A stretch of DNA of 64,000 bases from Candidatus Methanoplasma cognatum (lineage in GTDB: Archaea; Thermoplasmatota; Thermoplasmata; Methanomassiliicoccales; Methanomethylophilaceae), in contig WRLM01000006.1 of NCBI GenBank assembly GCA_009777615.1, forward strand, positions 38,774 to 102,773. The letters are read 5' to 3'. Position numbers and translations under genes: made by a program. A model generated the notes under the pieces. The model saw nothing but the letters and a program-made list of their open reading frames with translations. It did not search any database and was not told the origin of the DNA. Below are positions 27,111 through 35,868 of this stretch, piece after piece (the stretch's first letter is position 1; each line of letters begins with the position of its first letter).

Positions 27111-28370
27111 ATGCTCGTGTCAATCGAGAGCGCGACGATTAGGGAGAGGGCACTGCTTCATCTTAACAGATTCCCAGGTATGACTCCGAACGAGATGTTC
27201 AATGTTCCTTTCGATCTCACGCAGGACGGCATCGCGTCTGTGCTGGGGATCTCCCGTGCACACGCATCCCTCGAACTGAAAAAGCTCAAGGAGATCGGGA
27301 AGGTCGATGACTGGCAGGCGCACATAAAGGGTTCCGGCACTAAGAGAAGGGTTTACTACCTGCTGCCGGACGGCATGGCCGAGGCCGAGCTGCTGAAGAA
27401 AAGGTTCGAAAAGTCCGGCATTACCGTTGAGACCCTTCTTGATATGAAGAGGTGCGAACCGGAAATAATGTGGGACAGCCTCAGCGCAGAAGACAGGGAG
27501 ACGTTCGGCGCCGCGTGCGTATTCAGGGTTAAGATACAGAGAAAAACACTTCCGCATACGAACACCGGTGTGATCCCCGCCGATTTTTACGGGATGACAT
27601 GCATAAGCGAAGACGTCCGAGAGAAATATCTTTCATTGGCGGATCCGGGAAAAGCAAGGGCCTGGCACAGCTACGCGGCGGATTGGTGGATGGACCATGA
27701 AAAGGACTATAGGAAAGACGACGACGAAGATCAGTGCCAAGAAAGACTTTACCATTTGGTAGAGGCAGGAAGGAACACCGAAGCATGCAAATTCGTCCTC
27801 CGGTTATCCGATGAGTTCCTTGAGAACACCAACGAAGATCTCCTTTCAATAATGAAAAAGATGACTGTGATACCGAAGTATGCCGAATCGATCTACAACA
27901 TAAGGGCGAGAGTGGCTTTGGACTGCGAGGATGTGAAAGACGCCCTCTCATGCGCGGATGTGCTTGCGGATTTCCTTACCGACGACGCCGATGTTATACG
28001 GGCCGAGGCACACATGCTCTCAGGAGACCCCCAGAAGGGCTTTGATATGGCAGCGGCCCTGTTCGATAAAAGCCGTTCTTCCAGAGCGGCGCTCGTCGCC
28101 GCAAAATGTCTGTTCAGGATGAAAAAGTATGACGATGCGTCCGGCTTCTTGGATTCTTCATACAGGGTGCTTTCCGATAACGGCGAAGCGGCCAGAATAG
28201 ACGACATACTTCTGCTGAGAGCGGGCGTGGCATATGCTGCGGGGAAGACCGACGAAACACTCAGCTATCTGAGCAAAGCGAAAAAAGCCTCCAGAAAGAA
28301 AAGGGTCAAAGAGAAGATAGACGCCATGACCAAGAACATAAAGAACGGCAAGGGCGTAAATTTCGAATGA
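27111..28370 (+). CDS. Winged-helix transcription regulator with C-terminal TPR-like region
   Basis: 419 residues from the ATG at 27111. The frame is open further upstream, but that part is antisense to dtdA. Residues ~10-80 form a winged-helix domain (MTPNEMFNVPFDLTQDGIAS, LGISRAHASLELKKLKEIGK). A linker with a Cys/Trp-rich part follows, then ~190-415 is made of helical TPR-like units (CADVLADFLTDDADVIRAEA, AALVAAKCLFRMKKYDDASG). Similar HTH-plus-TPR proteins are common in Methanomassiliicoccales and other Thermoplasmata. The target and signal are unknown. A TATA-like GATATATAT about 20 bases before the ATG suggests a nearly leaderless transcript. Confidence 0.75.
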   Translation: MLVSIESATIRERALLHLNRFPGMTPNEMFNVPFDLTQDGIASVLGISRAHASLELKKLKEIGKVDDWQAHIKGSGTKRRVYYLLPDGMAEAELLKKRFEKSGITVETLLDMKRCEPEIMWDSLSAEDRETFGAACVFRVKIQRKTLPHTNTGVIPADFYGMTCISEDVREKYLSLADPGKARAWHSYAADWWMDHEKDYRKDDDEDQCQERLYHLVEAGRNTEACKFVLRLSDEFLENTNEDLLSIMKKMTVIPKYAESIYNIRARVALDCEDVKDALSCADVLADFLTDDADVIRAEAHMLSGDPQKGFDMAAALFDKSRSSRAALVAAKCLFRMKKYDDASGFLDSSYRVLSDNGEAARIDDILLLRAGVAYAAGKTDETLSYLSKAKKASRKKRVKEKIDAMTKNIKNGKGVNFE

Positions 28371-29891
28371 TCAGAACACCGTGTTCCTTTTGAGATCATC
28401 AATGTCAGAGATGTACAGATCCCGTATGTCGCGGATGCCCCACTTCAGCATAGCCAGCCTCTCAAACCCGAATCCCCAGGCAAGCACAGGGTGGCTCACG
28501 CCGAACGGTTCCACGACCTCCGGCCTGAATATTCCTGCGCCTCCCAGCTCCATCCACTTTCCGTTGAAGAACACCTCCACTTCAAGGGACGGTTCCGTAT
28601 ACGGGAAATATGCCGGCCTTATCCTTACCTGATCGAATCCCATCCTTGCGTAGAACTCTTTTATCATCGATATAAGCATATCGAAATTGCCGTTCTCATC
28701 GATCACGATCCCCTCTATCTGGGTAAACTCCGGAAGGTGGGTGGAGTCTATCGATTCGTTCCTGAATATCCTGGATATGGAGAATGCTTTCTGAGGCGTG
28801 TCCGGGTGCTCGGCGATGTATCTTATGCTACTGACCGTGCTGTGTGTTCTGAGTAAAGCCGCCTCCGCTTTCTCTCTTGACCACGAGCCTCCCCATCCCG
28901 TGGACCCTGTGTTCCCGCCCCTTTCGTGTATGTCCTTAACTTTCCGCACGAGGTCCTCGTCCTCAAGGTCTATCCTGTCTGGGATATCAAGATAGAACGT
29001 ATCCTGAAGGTCCCTCGCGGGATGGTCCTGCGGGGTGAACAGCGCATCAAGGTTCCAGAACGCAGGCTGCACGTACTCAGAGGACATCTCGGTGAACCCC
29101 ATATTGGTGAATAACATCCTTATCTCATCGCCCAGCCTAGTCAGGGGATGCTTCTTTGCGGGGGCTATCGTAGGGGCGAATGTTCCCACGTCATACTTTC
29201 TGAATTTGACGTTCTCCCAGCCGCCGCTTTGGATCAGGCGGTCGGTCACGTCCGTGACCTCTTCCTTCAGTTCTATTCCCAATGAGACCGCCTTTATGCC
29301 TTCGTCTGTGACCCTTATCGTTCTCTTTGTGACTATCTTGTCCCTGATGAGCCCCTGCCTCCCCTTTAGGTCCCCGACGATCTTAGGATCGGCCTCGCTC
29401 TCATGGATAGGCGACGTCGCCATCCTCTCGATCAGGACCTCATAGTCCATTTTAGACCCGGCCGCCGATCTGCCTTCGTCGGTGAGTACCAGAAACTTGG
29501 TCCCGTCCTGCGGGACTATGTCGGCTAGACCTTTTCTCTTCAGCCACCCTACGGCGATCTTATCCTCGCCGCCGGGCATCTTTTCTGACAGGATGTTCAT
29601 ATCCAGCTTTCCGCCGGATGCGCCGATGATCGACAGGGCGCGCCTCTCTGGCAGCCCCTTTTCGACTACCTCTTTGTCGGACAGCTCAAAGAATTTCCGG
29701 ACCTCTTCCTCTATTCTTACCAGGCCTTTCGATTCCAGCCACGACGCGGCGCCCATTATCTCCACCTCGAGGCCGAACTCCCCTGCTTTCATCAGGTCCG
29801 CCGGAGAGGCCGCCCCTTTGAAAACATCAAGCGCTATCAGAAGCTTCCTCTCATTATAGCTCAGTCCTTCCACGATGTCTGGAATATCCAT
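28371..29891 (-). CDS. pheS: Phenylalanyl-tRNA synthetase alpha subunit
   Basis: 506 residues, the archaeal-length class II catalytic subunit. N-terminal winged-helix tRNA-binding repeats (residues ~1-200) precede the catalytic core: motif 2 region ISRIFRNESIDSTHLPEFTQ and motif 3 near the C-terminus, VLAWGFGFERLAMLKWGIRD. It acts as an alpha2-beta2 complex with PheT, which is not in this window. Four bases separate it from upstream trpS, so the two are probably one transcript. It ends immediately next to the convergent regulator gene. Confidence 0.95.
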   Translation of the reverse strand: MDIPDIVEGLSYNERKLLIALDVFKGAASPADLMKAGEFGLEVEIMGAASWLESKGLVRIEEEVRKFFELSDKEVVEKGLPERRALSIIGASGGKLDMNILSEKMPGGEDKIAVGWLKRKGLADIVPQDGTKFLVLTDEGRSAAGSKMDYEVLIERMATSPIHESEADPKIVGDLKGRQGLIRDKIVTKRTIRVTDEGIKAVSLGIELKEEVTDVTDRLIQSGGWENVKFRKYDVGTFAPTIAPAKKHPLTRLGDEIRMLFTNMGFTEMSSEYVQPAFWNLDALFTPQDHPARDLQDTFYLDIPDRIDLEDEDLVRKVKDIHERGGNTGSTGWGGSWSREKAEAALLRTHSTVSSIRYIAEHPDTPQKAFSISRIFRNESIDSTHLPEFTQIEGIVIDENGNFDMLISMIKEFYARMGFDQVRIRPAYFPYTEPSLEVEVFFNGKWMELGGAGIFRPEVVEPFGVSHPVLAWGFGFERLAMLKWGIRDIRDLYISDIDDLKRNTVF

Positions 29892-29895
29892 CTGA

Positions 29896-31017
29896 TCACC
29901 ATTTGAATCCGTCGAACGTCATGCTGCCGACCACTTCTTTTGCCTCTTCTCTCTTGGCCTGATGTTTCTCAAGGAAGACGTTGATCTTCTCCGTGAGCAT
30001 CTGTTTGCACTCTCCGCAGAGTATCTCGCCTCTTCTGCATTTGTCTGCGAGTTCGTTTATCTTCTCATCGCTTCCTTCGAAAAGGAAGTAGTTGTACTTG
30101 AACACTGCACAGACCTCCGGGTTCCCGCCTTTCTCCTTCTGCTCCTCTACGGACACGCATCCTCCCGTGAACGCCCTTCCGACCTTCTTCTTCACATCCT
30201 TGGGGGCGTCCGTTGTGTATATCGTACCGTATTCGTCGGATGACGACATCTTGTCCCCGCCTCCTAGGCCTGGGAACATCTTGCAGTAGAGCATGGTGGG
30301 CTTCGGATAGTTGAGGCCGGGCGCCACATCCCTCGCCACCCTGAAGTGCGGGTCCTGGTCGATCCCGCAGGGTATCAGGCAGGGTACTTGTCTCCCCTCT
30401 CTCTCCGTCGGAAGGAATGCGGGCGCGGCCTGGATTGTGGTGAAGAATATCGATCCTATGTTGGTCGAATTGTCGAACCCGAACACTGCTTTGGCGGTGG
30501 AGAACGTGACCTTCTTGGATACTTTGAGGGCTATCGGATAGAGGGTGCCTATGTTCTCTGTGTCCAGGATGATCTTCGTCCTTTCCGGATCGAACCCAAG
30601 CGCGATGAAGTCCAGCGCGTTCTCGTATGCGAGGGACCTGGTATCTTTCAGCGTGAGGTCCTTGAACAGGAACTTCTCGTCGTCGGTCATCTGGAACAGC
30701 ATATCCACTTTGAAAACGTCCTGTATCCACTTGTTGAGTATCCACGGCATGACGTGCCCGAGATGTGTGTGCCCGGACGGACCTCTGCCCGTATAGAGGA
30801 TGAATTTGTTGCCTTTGTCGTACTCGTCCAGCAGCTTTCCGAAGTCCCTGTGGGTATAGAATATCCCTCTCCTCAGCATAGGATGGAGTTCACCATATCC
30901 GCCGATCCTTTTCAGCAGCGGTTCGTCGATGGGCGTGGTGCCGAACCTCTCCATCAGGAGATCGTAGTCTATGTCTCCGCTTACCTCCCAGGGCGTTACC
31001 TTGAAATCATCTGCCAT
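29896..31017 (-). CDS. trpS: Tryptophanyl-tRNA synthetase
   Basis: 373 residues from the ATG at 31017 (MADDFKVTPWEV), preceded by an AGGT; a longer frame to 31071 lacks support. Class I signatures: HIGH-type GPSGHTHLGHVMPW, and KMSKS-type GGGDKMSSSDEYGTIY. The form is the longer archaeal/eukaryotic TrpRS, with a C-terminal Cys pair in CRRGEILCGECKQML. Charges tRNA-Trp. First gene of a trpS-pheS unit. Confidence 0.95.
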   Translation of the reverse strand: MADDFKVTPWEVSGDIDYDLLMERFGTTPIDEPLLKRIGGYGELHPMLRRGIFYTHRDFGKLLDEYDKGNKFILYTGRGPSGHTHLGHVMPWILNKWIQDVFKVDMLFQMTDDEKFLFKDLTLKDTRSLAYENALDFIALGFDPERTKIILDTENIGTLYPIALKVSKKVTFSTAKAVFGFDNSTNIGSIFFTTIQAAPAFLPTEREGRQVPCLIPCGIDQDPHFRVARDVAPGLNYPKPTMLYCKMFPGLGGGDKMSSSDEYGTIYTTDAPKDVKKKVGRAFTGGCVSVEEQKEKGGNPEVCAVFKYNYFLFEGSDEKINELADKCRRGEILCGECKQMLTEKINVFLEKHQAKREEAKEVVGSMTFDGFKW

Positions 31018-31690
31018 ATCGAGTGACCTTACAGTGGAGAAGGATGAATCTGTCTTTAAGTTTTCTAACAATTACCTGGCGCAGGGACGGCGGAAACTCT
31101 GTTTACGGCCGGGTCGGGTGTACGCGGTCCGTCGTACTTTCGGCAAATTCGGAGACCCCCTTGTTAGGTATTTATGTGTGAGAGAACGTGAAGTATTGCC
31201 GTTAGGATGGGAAGCCCCGGGTCGGGTGTCTGTCCCTCAGACGGCTAACCCGGGACCGCCTGGCAGGAGATTATAACGTAGACAACAGCCCTACCGGCCC
31301 CTTAATCCGTACCTAATCCCGATGCGACGCCTGATCCACGTTACAGATCCGCCCCCTCCTGTGAGGGGACGTTAAACCCGCTGCCTGAGATACGATTGGC
31401 CTGCGTCCTTATAAAATCTCCCCTAAAACTGCATGGTCGAGCCTCTGACCCGGAAAGAATATCCTGAATCCGTTACTCTGCCGTCAATGCCGGATCCATA
31501 TTCGGAAATAAACACGACCCAGATATGAACAGAAAAACCTCCGGTGCCTCTTACCTCGGCGCAAAGGCCCTTATGCTTACGCTGAATTGTTGCGGACAGC
31601 TAAGTAATTTGCTTTTTTGATGGGCCGTACTGTTCAAACAAGAGCCGATCATCGGAATCTCTTAATTATGCGAACCGCTTTGAGGTGGTC
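31018..31690. other. Gene-free 670 bp with hairpins and a duplicated motif
   Basis: No supported coding region. It contains CGGGTCGGGTGT twice (31110-31121 and 31218-31229, 108 bases apart), each followed by a hairpin (GTACG/CGTAC and GTCTG-TCCCT-CAGAC). It also has a compound stem CCCGGGT...ACCCGGG (31216-31254) and a perfect CCCCTC-CTGT-GAGGGG hairpin (31353-31368). A TTATAAAA box lies at 31409-31416 on the plus strand. This density of GC hairpins suggests a structured RNA or leftover of one. I could not match it to RNase P RNA, SRP RNA or a tRNA. Confidence 0.45.
31216..31254. repeat. Compound hairpin with 7-bp and 5-bp stems
   Basis: CCCGGGT (31216-31222) pairs with ACCCGGG (31248-31254). 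Inside, GTCTG (31228-31232) pairs with CAGAC (31238-31242) around the loop TCCCT. No T-run follows on either strand, so a simple intrinsic terminator is unlikely. Confidence 0.5.
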
Positions 31691-32125
31691 ATGTGGAAGA
31701 TACTCGGTATCAAAACGATCTACATCGACATACCCAATACCGCCAAGAACAGGCTCATCGAACTGACGGGCGACGACGAGAAAGGCGTCAGGTTCAAGGA
31801 CCTTATGGAAAGGTCGGAGATCATGTTCCTGCTTAATGGCGAGACGGAGGAGTGTTCTTTTTTCATTACCGTCCCGGACGACCTCGGCCCCGACGACATA
31901 CAGATAATGGCGGACGTCGTTCTAGATATCGCCAAAACCATTGAATTCCCGTTCATCACAGCGGACGGCGTGGAACAGAGGTATCAGGTCATCATAACGA
32001 ATAACAAAGAGCCGGAACTGATCGGACTGAACAAAACTCCCGGAATATCATCCGGCGAGGTGTTCAAACCCATCATAAAGGCCCTGGACTCCAAAGGCAG
32101 GATGAATCCCGGATTCTTCGATTGA
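31691..32125 (+). CDS. Hypothetical acidic alpha/beta protein
   Basis: 144 residues from the ATG at 31691, which has GAGGTG at the right distance; an upstream in-frame GTG at 31685 is less likely. No signal peptide or membrane segment. Visible features are a hydrophobic start KILGIKTIYIDIP, a central FFITVPDDLGPDDIQIMADV, and a C-terminal KTPGISSGEVFKPIIKALDS. Not recognised as a known family. It converges on the membrane protein at 32131, with five bases between the stops. Confidence 0.7.
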   Translation: MWKILGIKTIYIDIPNTAKNRLIELTGDDEKGVRFKDLMERSEIMFLLNGETEECSFFITVPDDLGPDDIQIMADVVLDIAKTIEFPFITADGVEQRYQVIITNNKEPELIGLNKTPGISSGEVFKPIIKALDSKGRMNPGFFD

Positions 32126-32130
32126 GAATG

Positions 32131-33243
32131 TTACTTCTCTTCCGGAAGAACGAGCTTCCCGAAGTCGCTCTTATCTCTCTTCGGAGTGCCGGGCAGGTCT
32201 TCCCGCTGCTGCCCTCTTTTGTGATCGTTCAGCCCCGCGAAGACCGATACCGGCCTGAACATCTTCCATTTGGAAATGATGTCGTTTATGGTCACCGCTT
32301 CGAATACCCAGTAGTACAATACGGATACTAGCGTCAGCGTGGCGACGATCATCGCCGCTGACAGCGCTATGTAGTATGCCACGGTGTATATGTCCGAGGT
32401 GTTTATCGCCACCAGAACAAAGAAGAGGGCCGCTATGACCGGAACCGCCATCCTCTGGAGGGTGGCCTTTATGCCGCCGTATACTTTGAAGTCCCTGTAG
32501 TTTGTCTCGATCCTTACGTTAAGGGACCTGAAGATCGACCAGGGCATCACCAGCACCGGGATGTAAAGTATTAGGGTGAACATCAGAAGCGGCACCGAGG
32601 TCTCCGAACTCAGGTCCATGAATGCCGGGTTCATGGATATGTATATCCAAATGAACATCCCCACCATCAGTCCCAGAGAAATGGAGTTCAGCACCTCCTT
32701 CCAAGGCATCTTCGTCCTGCTGAGCTCATAATCCATCGTTATGTTCCTTGTATCCATGTCCTCCGGGACATTGAACAAGAAGGCCGTCATCTTATCTTTG
32801 GCGGTTAGCTTGCTCTTCACATTGATATACTCGATCCGGCGAAGCACCTTATAGAAAATAGACCTCTGGACGGCGTCCACCACGGCCACTACTCCGGCGG
32901 CCCCTATCACTAAAAAAAGCAACAGGAATATCAGCGCCTCCGGGATGTTGATGAACCAAAGCACGGCCGCTGCCGCTGCCAGGGCCAGGAGTGTCCAGTA
33001 CTTCGTCCTTATGTAGAATATTACGCCGCAGACGAAGAAGGGAAGCGCAAGCCAGGGCATAACGTCATATACGGACGAGCCGCCTCCTATCTCCTGATAA
33101 AGAATATATGCCAGAGCTATCAGGAATGATGCTGCCGCTGCGATCATTATACATTTATCGAACAGCCTTACCAACGATATCCCTTCCGGCAGCTGGTCCG
33201 CCCAGAAGTCACCGTTCCTTCCCTTTTCTATGCGGAGATTCAT
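32131..33243 (-). CDS. Multi-pass membrane protein of unknown function
   Basis: 370 residues from the ATG at 33243, which overlaps the previous stop as ATGA; an alternative ATG lies at 33258. A short cytoplasmic N-terminus is followed by about four membrane segments up to residue ~130, a soluble loop (~135-195, VKSKLTAKDKMTAFLFNVPE), then about five further segments (~195-335) and a basic C-terminal tail. No catalytic motif recognised. Translationally coupled to the 125-residue protein at 33240 and downstream of cbf5, at the distal end of the ribosomal gene run. Confidence 0.75.
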   Translation of the reverse strand: MNLRIEKGRNGDFWADQLPEGISLVRLFDKCIMIAAAASFLIALAYILYQEIGGGSSVYDVMPWLALPFFVCGVIFYIRTKYWTLLALAAAAAVLWFINIPEALIFLLLFLVIGAAGVVAVVDAVQRSIFYKVLRRIEYINVKSKLTAKDKMTAFLFNVPEDMDTRNITMDYELSRTKMPWKEVLNSISLGLMVGMFIWIYISMNPAFMDLSSETSVPLLMFTLILYIPVLVMPWSIFRSLNVRIETNYRDFKVYGGIKATLQRMAVPVIAALFFVLVAINTSDIYTVAYYIALSAAMIVATLTLVSVLYYWVFEAVTINDIISKWKMFRPVSVFAGLNDHKRGQQREDLPGTPKRDKSDFGKLVLPEEK

Positions 33244-33617
33244 GACCTTTCCATCCATACCTCTACGCTGACTGTCGCCTTGTCCCCGGGGTGAATACCC
33301 AGGATCATTCCCATCTCTCTGTTGCCTTCGGTCGGGAACGGACCTATCATTCCCTCTTTGACCGCCTGCTTATAGCTGACGGACGATCCGTTTTCGTCTG
33401 CAACGGCAATATCCACGGGAACATCCGCCTTTATGTCCATTCTGATAGCTCTTCTTTTTTTGACCTTGAATGCGAATGTTTGGACGTTCTTATAGAAGCC
33501 TTCGGCGGAGGGGTCGAACTCCCCCAGCGTCAATCCGTCTATTTTGAAGACCAGTTCCGTCCCGTTGAACATCGCCATCACACTGAGAATGACCCGGTTG
33601 TTAATAGGCGTTTTCAT
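33240..33617 (-). CDS. Small hypothetical protein coupled to a membrane protein
   Basis: 125 residues, predicted mostly beta-strand, no signal peptide. Recognisable stretches: FNGTELVFKIDGLTLGEFDP, FAFKVKKRRAIRMDIKADVP and GIHPGDKATVSVEVWME. The stop overlaps the start of the downstream membrane protein, suggesting a joint function. No family recognised. Confidence 0.7.
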   Translation of the reverse strand: MKTPINNRVILSVMAMFNGTELVFKIDGLTLGEFDPSAEGFYKNVQTFAFKVKKRRAIRMDIKADVPVDIAVADENGSSVSYKQAVKEGMIGPFPTEGNREMGMILGIHPGDKATVSVEVWMERS

Positions 33618-33640
33618 ACCGCGCGCTCAAAAAGAGCAGC

Positions 33641-34639
33641 TTAGCTCTCATTGGGGGCAGTGGTCTGCATCTCTTCCATATCTGTGGAGAATCTCCACAT
33701 CTTCGGATAATGCCCCCGGTCCATGAACACCCTGTCGACATCCACCGCTTTCCCCTGATCGGAAGATATTATCCTTGACGTGGACATTGCCATCTTGCCT
33801 ATGGCTATCAGTTCGCCCCTTGCTGTCATGAGCGCCGCCAGGGCATTCTTCCTTATGTCATCGTCCAGCATGTGTATCCCTTGTACATTGAGGTCCGCCC
33901 CGTGACATATGGCGTCGACTGCGGTGGGTTTAACGATCACCTTCGGCAGCGGCTCGACAAGGACCTCGATGGGCATCAGTAAGCTCCTCAGCCACCTTTC
34001 TTTGCCCATCTGCTGCCAGAATATGTATGCGTCGGTAATGTCCTGCAGTGTCGCGGCGCTGTCCTCTTTCATGGCACCGGAGCGCGTGCGTCTAAGCTCC
34101 GTCATATTGGCCCCGCATCCCAGCGCCTCTCCGACGTCCGTGCACAGTGTCCTTATGTATGTGCCGGCGTCGCAAGATGCTCTGAACAGCACCTCCCGCC
34201 CTTTTATCTCGATCACTTCCAGCTCGTTTATCGTTCTTATCCTGAGCTGTCTCTTCACTGCTGACCTGACCGGCGGCATTTGGTATATCTTCCCGGCGAA
34301 TCTCCCCATTGTCTTGATTATCTTGTCTTTTTCGACATCTTTGTGGAGCCTCATCAGACAGACGTATTCTTTGTCCGATGACAGCACGACATCGGTCAGC
34401 CTGACCGCCTTACCCAGACAGATGGGGAGGACCCCGCTTACATAGGGGTCGAGGGTCCCTCCGTGGCTTATGCTCTCCGCGTGAAGGGAATTCCTTGCCC
34501 ATGCGGTGACCTGATGGGAGGTCGGACCTTGGGGTTTGTCGAGAGCTATCACTCCCGCATTCAGAAGTTCGCCTACGGAGCGGTCCGAGGGCCTTTTCCC
34601 CCATTTGTCCGGCAGGGTGTTGGGATCTTTTACGAGCAC
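33641..34639 (-). CDS. cbf5: Cbf5/TruB-type RNA pseudouridine synthase
   Basis: 332 residues. The catalytic domain has the TruB signature GGTLDPYVSGVLPICLG with the catalytic Asp64 in the LDP motif, and GPTSHQVTAW near residues 38-48. A C-terminal PUA domain covers ~245-320 (TARGELIAIGKMAMS). Archaeal Cbf5 is the catalytic subunit of H/ACA RNPs modifying rRNA and also tRNA position 55. It overlaps cmk by ten bases, the usual neighbour at the end of archaeal spc-type operons. Confidence 0.94.
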   Translation of the reverse strand: MLVKDPNTLPDKWGKRPSDRSVGELLNAGVIALDKPQGPTSHQVTAWARNSLHAESISHGGTLDPYVSGVLPICLGKAVRLTDVVLSSDKEYVCLMRLHKDVEKDKIIKTMGRFAGKIYQMPPVRSAVKRQLRIRTINELEVIEIKGREVLFRASCDAGTYIRTLCTDVGEALGCGANMTELRRTRSGAMKEDSAATLQDITDAYIFWQQMGKERWLRSLLMPIEVLVEPLPKVIVKPTAVDAICHGADLNVQGIHMLDDDIRKNALAALMTARGELIAIGKMAMSTSRIISSDQGKAVDVDRVFMDRGHYPKMWRFSTDMEEMQTTAPNES

Positions 34640-35169
34640 GTGCTTTCCTCTATGTCCTTGATTATCCTATCCACGACCTGGTCCGCGTCCATGTCGTCGG
34701 TGTTGAGGACCAGATCGTACACGCTTTTGTCGTCTATATCTATATCGTAGTACATCTTGTAACGTTTTGCCTCGGATGATTGTCTCTCGATGGTGTGGAG
34801 GCATACGTCCTCAAAGGATTCCCCGTCCCTTATGCCGACCCTCCTCAGCCTTACTTCGGGGCTCGCCCCCAGATATATCCTGAAAGCCGGGATGTTGTTA
34901 TTCGTCAGCATGTAGGCGGAAAGCCTGGATTCCAAAATTATATCCTGGTTCTTTCTTGCGATGTCCAGGATCATCTCGTCGATCTTCCCGTCTATGGAGG
35001 GGTCCTCCTCGGCGAGAGCGCTGAACTCGGCGAGGGTCATTCCTCTCTCCCGGGCAAGCTTGCGGAAGAATTCTCCGAAGACCACCGATTCAATGCCGAG
35101 CCTTTCCGAGAGCTTTCTGCACGCGGTCGTCTTCCCTGATCCTGGCGGGCCGCTTATTGTGATCCTCAT
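34630..35169 (-). CDS. cmk: Cytidylate kinase (archaeal type)
   Basis: 179 residues. P-loop GPPGSGKTT at residues ~7-15, DEMILDIARKNQDIILESRL for the NMP/lid region, and an RIYLGASPEVRLRRVGIRDG lid. It phosphorylates CMP/dCMP. Its place between the EMC3-like gene and cbf5 is conserved in archaeal secY-distal clusters. Confidence 0.93.
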   Translation of the reverse strand: MRITISGPPGSGKTTACRKLSERLGIESVVFGEFFRKLARERGMTLAEFSALAEEDPSIDGKIDEMILDIARKNQDIILESRLSAYMLTNNNIPAFRIYLGASPEVRLRRVGIRDGESFEDVCLHTIERQSSEAKRYKMYYDIDIDDKSVYDLVLNTDDMDADQVVDRIIKDIEESTCS

Positions 35170-35176
35170 GCCCGCC

Positions 35177-35866
35177 TCAGATTCTTTTCTCGATGCCGTC
35201 CAGTTCCGCCAGGCGTTTCCTCAGAAGATAGTATCTGATCGCTCTGTTCTCAAGCTGGCCTATGGGGAGGCTGATCATGGTATAGATGACGATCCATATC
35301 GGAAGGAACCACAGGGTCTCGTTGAGATGCACCGTGCCCCAAGGCAGGAATGCTGTGAGGAGTTCCTCCGGCACGGTGTTGCTGATGAAGTACCATACCC
35401 AAGCGTAGATCGGTATTATGACGACCATAGTGACGGGCATGATCTTCATCATCTGCGTGCTGGTTTCCATAGACTTTGCCATCATTTTGGGCTGTTCTTC
35501 CTGGAGCTTCTTTAATTTGTAAAGATTATTCTCAAGCTTTGCCTGCCTCATCTCTTTGTTGAAATCGCTCTGAATCTTCTGATTCCTGGCCTGAGCGACG
35601 AAATCCGTCAGGAACGATCTTATGACCGTGCTTACAGTTATCATTATCAGGCCGGCGATGACGAGCGTCAGCACGGGGCTCTGCCCGCCGAAGTCGATGA
35701 CATGGAACACATAGTTCAGCCCTCCGCCTATCGCGTCTCTGAAGCTCATGACGACCAGCATGATTATCAGCACTGCGAACATGCCGATCATGGTGCCTTT
35801 CTGCATCGGCATCGGCATGTTCTGCCTGCTCTGCTGCATCGCCTGGGGGCTTCCGGGGTTGGGCAT
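35177..35866 (-). CDS. EMC3/YidC-like membrane protein insertase (DUF106)
   Basis: 229 residues from the ATG at 35866, chosen because GGAGG lies seven bases before it; an ATG at 35872 overlapping the secY stop is also possible. The N-terminus is Met/Pro/Gln-rich, then three membrane segments with a positively charged coiled-coil loop after the first pair (FNKEMRQAKLENNLYKLKKL), the arrangement of the archaeal DUF106 branch of the Oxa1/YidC/Get1/EMC3 superfamily. It probably inserts membrane proteins together with SecY, whose gene is directly upstream. Confidence 0.85.
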   Translation of the reverse strand: MPNPGSPQAMQQSRQNMPMPMQKGTMIGMFAVLIIMLVVMSFRDAIGGGLNYVFHVIDFGGQSPVLTLVIAGLIMITVSTVIRSFLTDFVAQARNQKIQSDFNKEMRQAKLENNLYKLKKLQEEQPKMMAKSMETSTQMMKIMPVTMVVIIPIYAWVWYFISNTVPEELLTAFLPWGTVHLNETLWFLPIWIVIYTMISLPIGQLENRAIRYYLLRKRLAELDGIEKRI

Positions 35867-35868
35867 TA

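Noticed and set aside
31081..31400. RNase P RNA or SRP RNA candidate
   Set aside because: The GC hairpins are suggestive, but I could not find the conserved RNase P core (GAGGAAAGUC, ACAGAA) or the SRP helix-8 signature on either strand.
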